From Pseudomonadota bacterium (GTDB taxonomy: Bacteria > Pseudomonadota > Gammaproteobacteria > Enterobacterales > Enterobacteriaceae), in NCBI GenBank assembly GCA_023425455.1, contig JAFACP010000393.1, forward strand, positions 1 to 11,547: a DNA stretch of 11,547 nt, in the 5' to 3' direction. Position numbers and translations under genes: made by a program. This document shows, in pieces, positions 7,894 to 11,547 of this stretch. The notes under the pieces are model-generated. The model worked only from the letters and a program-made list of their open reading frames with translations, had not been told where the DNA came from and made no database searches. Every line of letters begins with the position of its first letter. Within the stretch, counting starts at the first letter, position 1.

Positions 7894-7901
7894 ATGTTTA
7901 T
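7894..7901. repeat. Target-site duplication, right copy
   Basis: Exact copy of ATGTTTAT at 6002-6009. Joining the flanks at one copy rebuilds the uninterrupted region, in which a TATAAA hexamer (minus strand, 7902-7897) spans the edge of the target. That hexamer is intact here but becomes CATAAA at the left junction next to the hydrolase. Confidence 0.95.
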
Positions 7902-7954
7902 ACAGTCATCGTATAAGAAATGCTATCTCTGACGAAGGATAAGGCAGAAAGGGG

Positions 7955-8128
7955 TCAGAAAAGGGAGACCAGCAGCGCGACGGGAAAGCTCATCGGCCAG
8001 GTTGACCCAACCAGAAATGCGCTCAACAGGCGAATGCGTTTGCGATCTCTGGAGAGAAACCAGGTTATTAACGCACAGAGCGAGGCCATTACGGCGTAAA
8101 AAACTAACATTTTTTGATACAACGTCAT
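7955..8128 (-). CDS. ortT: OrtT-like small membrane toxin (GhoT/OrtT family)
   Basis: Starting at ATG 8128, the product is 57 residues, the length of E. coli OrtT (YdcX), and it opens MTLYQKMLVFYAVMA as expected. Two hydrophobic membrane segments (about 7-25 and 36-57) are joined by a basic stretch SRDRKRIR (26-33). OrtT is an orphan toxin related to GhoT: when overproduced it damages the inner membrane and lowers ATP, and it has been linked to stress from impaired folate metabolism. No antitoxin gene is apparent beside it, in line with orphan status. A ribosome binding site AGGT (8136-8139) lies seven bases upstream of this ATG, which favours it over a longer in-frame start at 8158. The position after patD matches E. 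coli gene order. The gene is preceded by its own promoter-like sequence with an FNR-type palindrome. Confidence 0.9.
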   Translation of the reverse strand: MTLYQKMLVFYAVMASLCALITWFLSRDRKRIRLLSAFLVGSTWPMSFPVALLVSLF

Positions 8129-8160
8129 CGCACTAACCTGAACTGTAAAAATCCGCACGC

Positions 8161-8189
8161 AATATGCGTCATATGTTGATACAGATCAA
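8161..8189 (-). promoter_or_regulatory. Candidate sigma-70 promoter of ortT
   Basis: On the minus strand TTGATC (8189-8184) and CATATT (8166-8161) are separated by exactly 17 bases; each matches four of six consensus positions. Transcription would begin near 8154, leaving a leader of about 25 bases before ATG 8128. The -35 hexamer is part of the FNR-type palindrome. Confidence 0.5.
8176..8189. promoter_or_regulatory. Perfect FNR-type binding site upstream of ortT
   Basis: TTGATACAGATCAA fits the FNR consensus TTGAT-N4-ATCAA with no mismatch. Its centre is 54.5 bases from the ortT start codon. With the promoter suggested here it would lie near -28 and over the -35 hexamer, a position expected to repress. 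A start near 8141 would instead place it at -41.5, the classic activating position, but the -10 there is poor. Oxygen-dependent control of ortT is inferred. Confidence 0.65.
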
Positions 8190-8253
8190 GTTTTTTCGTT
8201 ACACACTCACCCTCATTAACCGTGGCTTAAATAACCCTCCGGGCGTGGATTTA

Positions 8254-8296
8254 ACATCCCCCGCTTCAACAGGTTGCCCTGCCTGTCGGGGGATGT
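8254..8296 (-). promoter_or_regulatory. Strong bulged hairpin between patD and ortT
   Basis: A perfect 10-bp stem, ACATCCCCCG (8254-8263) with CGGGGGATGT (8287-8296), encloses an inner 5-bp stem ACAGG (8269-8273) / CCTGT (8282-8286) and an 8-base loop, with a five-base bulge at 8264-8268. It lies 27 bases after the patD stop. There is no T-tract on the minus strand (TTAAATCC follows), so it could be a 3'-end-protecting or weak terminating structure rather than a standard terminator. Confidence 0.55.
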
Positions 8297-8323
8297 CGTT
8301 TATCGCCCGCTGTGCCGCCGGGT

Positions 8324-9754
8324 TCAGGCGCTGTGTTTGATCATCACATGGCGCACAACGGTATAGTCTTCAAGGCCATATACCGACATATCTTTGCCGT
8401 AGCCTGACTGCTTCATTCCGCCGTGCGGCATTTCGCTGACCAGCATAAAGTGGGTATTGACCCAGGTACAACCATACTGCAGCCGCGCAGACAGACGATG
8501 CGCGCGTCCGACGTCGCTCGTCCACACCGAGGAGGCAAGACCATACTGCGAATCGTTGGCCCAGCTCAGGACCTGCGCTTCATCATCAAACTCGGTGATG
8601 CTCACCACCGGGCCAAACACCTCGCGCTGCACGATGGCATCTTCCTGTTTTGCCCCCGCCAGCACGGTTGGCTGGTAGTAGTAACCGGCCCCCTCCCGCT
8701 GACTGCCGCCGGTGACCACGCGAATATGATCCAGCGCTTTTGCCTCCTCGACGGCCTGGCTGACGCGCGCGAGGTGAGCCGCAGAGCTCAGCGGCCCCAG
8801 CTCGGTTGTGCTCTCCTCCGGCGCCCCCATCTTCAGGCTGGCGACCGCAGCCCCCAGTTTTTCCACCAGTGCGGCATACACTCCCTTTTGCGCATAGATA
8901 CGGCAGGCAGCGGTACAATCCTGTCCGGCGTTATAGAAGCCAAAGGTCCGTACCCCCTCCACCACCGCATCCAGATCGGCATCGTCAAAGACGATCACCG
9001 GCGCTTTACCGCCGAGCTCCATATGGGTGCGTTTAATGGATGACGCCGTGTGGGCAATAATGTGCTCCCCGGTCGCAATGGAGCCGGTGAGTGAGACCAT
9101 GCGCACCTTTTCGTGACCGGTCAGCGGATCGCCCACGGTTTGCCCGCGGCCAAACAGCACGTTCAGCACGCCAGCGGGGAAGATATCTTTTGCCAGCCCG
9201 GCCAGCTTAAGGGCCGTCAGCGGCGTGATTTCAGAGGGTTTCAGCACCACGCAGTTTCCCGCCGCCAGCGCAGGTGCCAGCTTCCACGCCGCCATCATCA
9301 GCGGATAGTTCCACGGGGCGATAGATGCCACCACCCCCAGCGGATCGCGGCGGATCATCGAGATATGTCCCTCAAGATACTCTCCGGCCGCCACGCCGTT
9401 CTGACAGCGCGCCGCCCCGGCAAAGAAGCGGAACACATCCGCCACCGCCGGGAGCTCATCCCCCAGCACACAGTGCAGCGGCTTGCCGCAGTTAAGCGAC
9501 TCCAGGCGGGCAAGGCTTTCAGCGTTCGCGTCAATCACATCAGCCAGTTTCAGCAGACAGTCAGCGCGGGTTTTCGGGGTTGTTTGCCCCCACGTCACAA
9601 ACGCGCTGTCGGCAGCCTGCACTGCGGCATCAACCTGCGCCGCGGAGGCTTCGGCGATCTCCAGCAGTACCTCTCCGGTGGCCGGATTATAGACCGGCTG
9701 TTTTTCACCTTCGCCGGTCACCAGCTCACCCTTAATCAGCAGTTGATTTTGCAT
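8324..9754 (-). CDS. patD: Gamma-aminobutyraldehyde dehydrogenase PatD (YdcW)
   Basis: This 476-residue NAD-dependent aldehyde dehydrogenase is near the length of E. coli PatD (474) and follows it closely along its whole length. It oxidises 4-aminobutanal (in equilibrium with 1-pyrroline), made from putrescine by a transaminase, to GABA. Visible family features are the IAPWNYP segment with Asn149, the KPSE cofactor-binding motif (172-175), the FTGS-like SLTGS (221-225), the general base Glu246 in MELGGK, the nucleophile Cys280 in GQDCTAA, and EVFGPV (378-383). All catalytic residues are present. The ATG is preceded by AGGA with seven bases of spacing. It follows ydcV after 24 bases in the same direction, so transporter and enzyme are probably one operon linking putrescine uptake to its breakdown in the cytoplasm. 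Confidence 0.96.
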   Translation of the reverse strand: MQNQLLIKGELVTGEGEKQPVYNPATGEVLLEIAEASAAQVDAAVQAADSAFVTWGQTTPKTRADCLLKLADVIDANAESLARLESLNCGKPLHCVLGDELPAVADVFRFFAGAARCQNGVAAGEYLEGHISMIRRDPLGVVASIAPWNYPLMMAAWKLAPALAAGNCVVLKPSEITPLTALKLAGLAKDIFPAGVLNVLFGRGQTVGDPLTGHEKVRMVSLTGSIATGEHIIAHTASSIKRTHMELGGKAPVIVFDDADLDAVVEGVRTFGFYNAGQDCTAACRIYAQKGVYAALVEKLGAAVASLKMGAPEESTTELGPLSSAAHLARVSQAVEEAKALDHIRVVTGGSQREGAGYYYQPTVLAGAKQEDAIVQREVFGPVVSITEFDDEAQVLSWANDSQYGLASSVWTSDVGRAHRLSARLQYGCTWVNTHFMLVSEMPHGGMKQSGYGKDMSVYGLEDYTVVRHVMIKHSA

Positions 9755-9778
9755 AATATTGTCCTGTTGAAATCGAAG

Positions 9779-10585
9779 TTATTTCCCGCAACCAACCTGT
9801 TCTTCGCCGTCGCGGGTTAGCCACCAGGCTCCCAGAATGGGGAATGCTGTCACCAGCATCACCAGCAGAGCGACCACGTTGGTGACAGGCACGTCACGCG
9901 GGCGACCAAGCTGGTTAAGTAACCACAGCGGTAACGTGCGCTCGTGTCCCGCGGTAAATGTCGTGACGATGATCTCGTCAAATGAGAGCGCAAACGCCAG
10001 CATCCCGCCCGCCAGCAGCGCCGAACCGAGGTTCGGTAACACCACATAGCGGAAGGTTTGCCAGCCATCGGCGCCCAGATCCATCGACGCCTCCACCAGG
10101 CTCCAGGAGGTACGTCTGAAACGGGCAATCACGTTGTTAAATACCACCACCACGCAAAAGGTGGCGTGACCGACCACGATGGTGAAAAAGCCCGGTTCAA
10201 GATCGATCGTTTTAAAGGCCGTTAACAGCGCCAGCCCGGTGATGATGCCCGGCAGCGCAATCGGCAACAGCAGCAGCAGAGAGACGGCGCTTTTGCCAAA
10301 AAAGGTGCTGCGCCACAGGGCCGCTGCAGCAAGCGTGCCAAGTACCAGCGCGATGGCGGTTGAAAGCGCGGCGATTTGAAGTGACAACGTCACTGAATCA
10401 ATGATATCCCCGCGCGCTGCCGCCACGCGAAACCACTTCAGCGTCAGCCCCTGTGGCGGAAAGCTGAACGCCGCATCCTCGGTATTAAACGCATAAGTGG
10501 CGATGATCAGCAGCGGGAAGTGCAGGAAGATAACCCCGCCCCAGGCTGCCACTTTCAGGAACAACGGTGCGCGCTCAAAGTGCAT
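9779..10585 (-). CDS. ydcV: Polyamine-type ABC transporter permease YdcV
   Basis: This 268-residue inner-membrane permease (about six hydrophobic segments) is of the PotC type and closely resembles E. coli YdcV, with a tail about four residues longer. The cytoplasmic EAA loop that docks on the ATPase is seen as [20 protein letters not shown] (165-184). With YdcU it should form the channel of a putrescine/spermidine-type importer; the true substrate of the Ydc system is less well established than for Pot systems. The start overlaps the ydcU stop by 11 bases, showing tight coupling. Confidence 0.94.
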   Translation of the reverse strand: MHFERAPLFLKVAAWGGVIFLHFPLLIIATYAFNTEDAAFSFPPQGLTLKWFRVAAARGDIIDSVTLSLQIAALSTAIALVLGTLAAAALWRSTFFGKSAVSLLLLLPIALPGIITGLALLTAFKTIDLEPGFFTIVVGHATFCVVVVFNNVIARFRRTSWSLVEASMDLGADGWQTFRYVVLPNLGSALLAGGMLAFALSFDEIIVTTFTAGHERTLPLWLLNQLGRPRDVPVTNVVALLVMLVTAFPILGAWWLTRDGEEQVGCGK

Positions 10586-11516
10586 CGAATGCTCCCAGAC
10601 GTTTCACGAACGCCAGATAGAGTGAGATCAAAACGATTGGCACCAGCGTAAAGGCCGCTGCCATTGGCATATTGCCGATGGCGCCCTGCTGGGAATAGAC
10701 CATATTGCCGATAAAATAGCCCGGCGGCCCCACCAGCTGCGGAACGATAAAATCGCCCAGCGTCAGCGAGAAGGTAAAAATCGATCCTGCGGCAATCCCC
10801 GGTATTGCCAGCGGTAACACCACATAGCGGAAAGTCTGACGCGGGCGGGCGCCGAGATCCGCCGAGGCCTGCAGCAGTGATGCCGGCAGCCGCTCCAGCG
10901 CCGCCTGCACGGGCAGGATCATAAACGGCAGCCAGATGTAGACAAACACCAGAAAGCGGCCAAGCCCGGAGGTCGATAAGGTGTTGCCGCCAATGGCCGG
11001 TAGCGTCAGCAGCGACGTCAGAACCGGCTCCAGCCCCAGATGCCGGAGAAACCACTGCGCCACCCCATCTTTCGCCAGCAACAGCGTCCACGCATAGGCT
11101 TTCACAATATAGCTTGCCCACATCGGCAGCATCACCGCGATATAGAAGAAGGCTTTCCATTTGCCGCGCGTATAACGTGCCATATACCACGCCATGGGAA
11201 AGGCCAGCAGCGCGCTGGCAATGGTAACGGCGACCGCCATTACCAGCGTTCGCACAATAATGTCGTAATTGGCCGGGTTGAAGAGCGCCTGAATATTGGC
11301 GAGGGTCAGCGCCGGTGTCACCGTCATGGTGAAATCGTCGAAGGTATAAAAGCCCTGCCACAACAGCGTCAGCAGCGATCCTAAATAGACAATGCCAAAC
11401 CACATCAGGGGCGCCAGCAGCAGCAGGAAAATCCCCAGCGCCGGCTTGCGCCAGAACAAGGCGGTGATGCGGCTGAAGGCGCCATGCGGGGCAGATTCGT
11501 GAGTCACGCTCATCAT
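10575..11516 (-). CDS. ydcU: Polyamine-type ABC transporter permease YdcU
   Basis: This is a PotB-type permease of 313 residues when started at ATG 11516, the same length as E. coli YdcU. The long matching core includes [19 protein letters not shown], the EAA loop [18 protein letters not shown] (about 218-235) and [20 protein letters not shown]. About six membrane segments are visible. An in-frame GTG at 11534 would begin inside the upstream gene; ATG 11516 is better because a GAGGAGAGG stretch lies just upstream and the start then follows the upstream stop by four bases. A second ATG directly follows at 11513. It partners YdcV; the binding protein and ATPase should lie beyond the right edge. 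Confidence 0.95.
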   Translation of the reverse strand: MMSVTHESAPHGAFSRITALFWRKPALGIFLLLLAPLMWFGIVYLGSLLTLLWQGFYTFDDFTMTVTPALTLANIQALFNPANYDIIVRTLVMAVAVTIASALLAFPMAWYMARYTRGKWKAFFYIAVMLPMWASYIVKAYAWTLLLAKDGVAQWFLRHLGLEPVLTSLLTLPAIGGNTLSTSGLGRFLVFVYIWLPFMILPVQAALERLPASLLQASADLGARPRQTFRYVVLPLAIPGIAAGSIFTFSLTLGDFIVPQLVGPPGYFIGNMVYSQQGAIGNMPMAAAFTLVPIVLISLYLAFVKRLGAFDAL

Positions 11517-11520
11517 CCTG

Positions 11521-11547
11521 TCACCTCTCCTCACGCAGAGGCACCAT
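11521..11547 (-). CDS. ydcT: C-terminal end of upstream gene, probably ydcT ATPase (partial)
   Basis: On the minus strand an open frame runs from the right edge to TGA 11523-11521, giving the tail MVPLREER. It ends four bases before the ydcU ATG. In E. coli the gene at this place is ydcT, the ATPase of the same transporter. Eight residues do not allow recognition, so the name rests on position. Confidence 0.45.
   Translation of the reverse strand: MVPLREER

Noticed and set aside
8176..8189. Reading the ortT palindrome as a CRP site
   Set aside because: CRP sites are TGTGA-N6-TCACA. The half-sites here are TTGAT and ATCAA with four bases between, which is the FNR form.
9113..9820. Plus-strand open frame opposite patD (235 codons)
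   Set aside because: Antisense shadow of patD with Arg/Gln/His-rich low-complexity composition and no recognisable domain.
10555..11403. Long open frame on the minus strand in another frame of ydcU (282 codons)
   Set aside because: It overlaps ydcU almost completely; ydcU is firmly identified by its full-length match and EAA loop.

Overview
The window looks like a chromosomal segment from an enterobacterium (Enterobacteriaceae, probably near Enterobacter, Lelliottia, Citrobacter or Klebsiella). The host genes are GC-rich. The polyamine genes are close to Escherichia coli ydcU, ydcV, patD and ortT in length, order and recalled sequence. The srf genes lie beside ortT, as I recall they do in Salmonella. 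Genus assignment is inference.

Layout, left to right. (1) Positions 1-5190, plus strand: the last codons of a gene that is probably srfA, then srfB (actin/Hsp70-like ATPase fold) and srfC (large protein with eroded GTPase-like motifs), tightly packed as one operon and closed by a hairpin at 5197-5216. (2) 5217-5975, minus strand: an alpha/beta hydrolase converging on srfC. (3) 6010-7893: a complete 1884-bp ISL3-family insertion sequence with 26-bp imperfect inverted repeats and a perfect 8-bp target duplication (ATGTTTAT). Besides its DDE transposase it carries a passenger gene of the ClbS/DfsB family, the family of the colibactin self-resistance protein ClbS. (4) 7955-11547, minus strand: the downstream part of a putrescine uptake and degradation operon (end of a gene that is probably ydcT, then ydcU, ydcV, patD), followed by ortT, which encodes a small membrane toxin and has its own promoter-like sequence containing a perfect FNR-type palindrome.

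How the parts work together. YdcU and YdcV form the membrane channel of a polyamine ABC importer. PatD oxidises the aldehyde made from putrescine to GABA, so import and catabolism are encoded together. OrtT is a separate stress-linked unit. Before the insertion, the hydrolase start lay about 87 bp downstream of the ortT stop in the same direction with no obvious terminator between them, so the two were probably co-transcribed or the hydrolase promoter lay in that gap. The insertion has cut that connection.

Most notable observations: the ISL3 element carrying a probable genotoxin-protection gene with intact ends and target duplication; the perfect TTGAT-N4-ATCAA site over the ortT -35 region; and the SrfB/SrfC pair, which joins an apparently intact ASKHA ATPase core to a partner with a degenerate P-loop. 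No tRNA, rRNA or CRISPR array was seen, and no intergenic stretch outside the insertion exceeds 300 bases.
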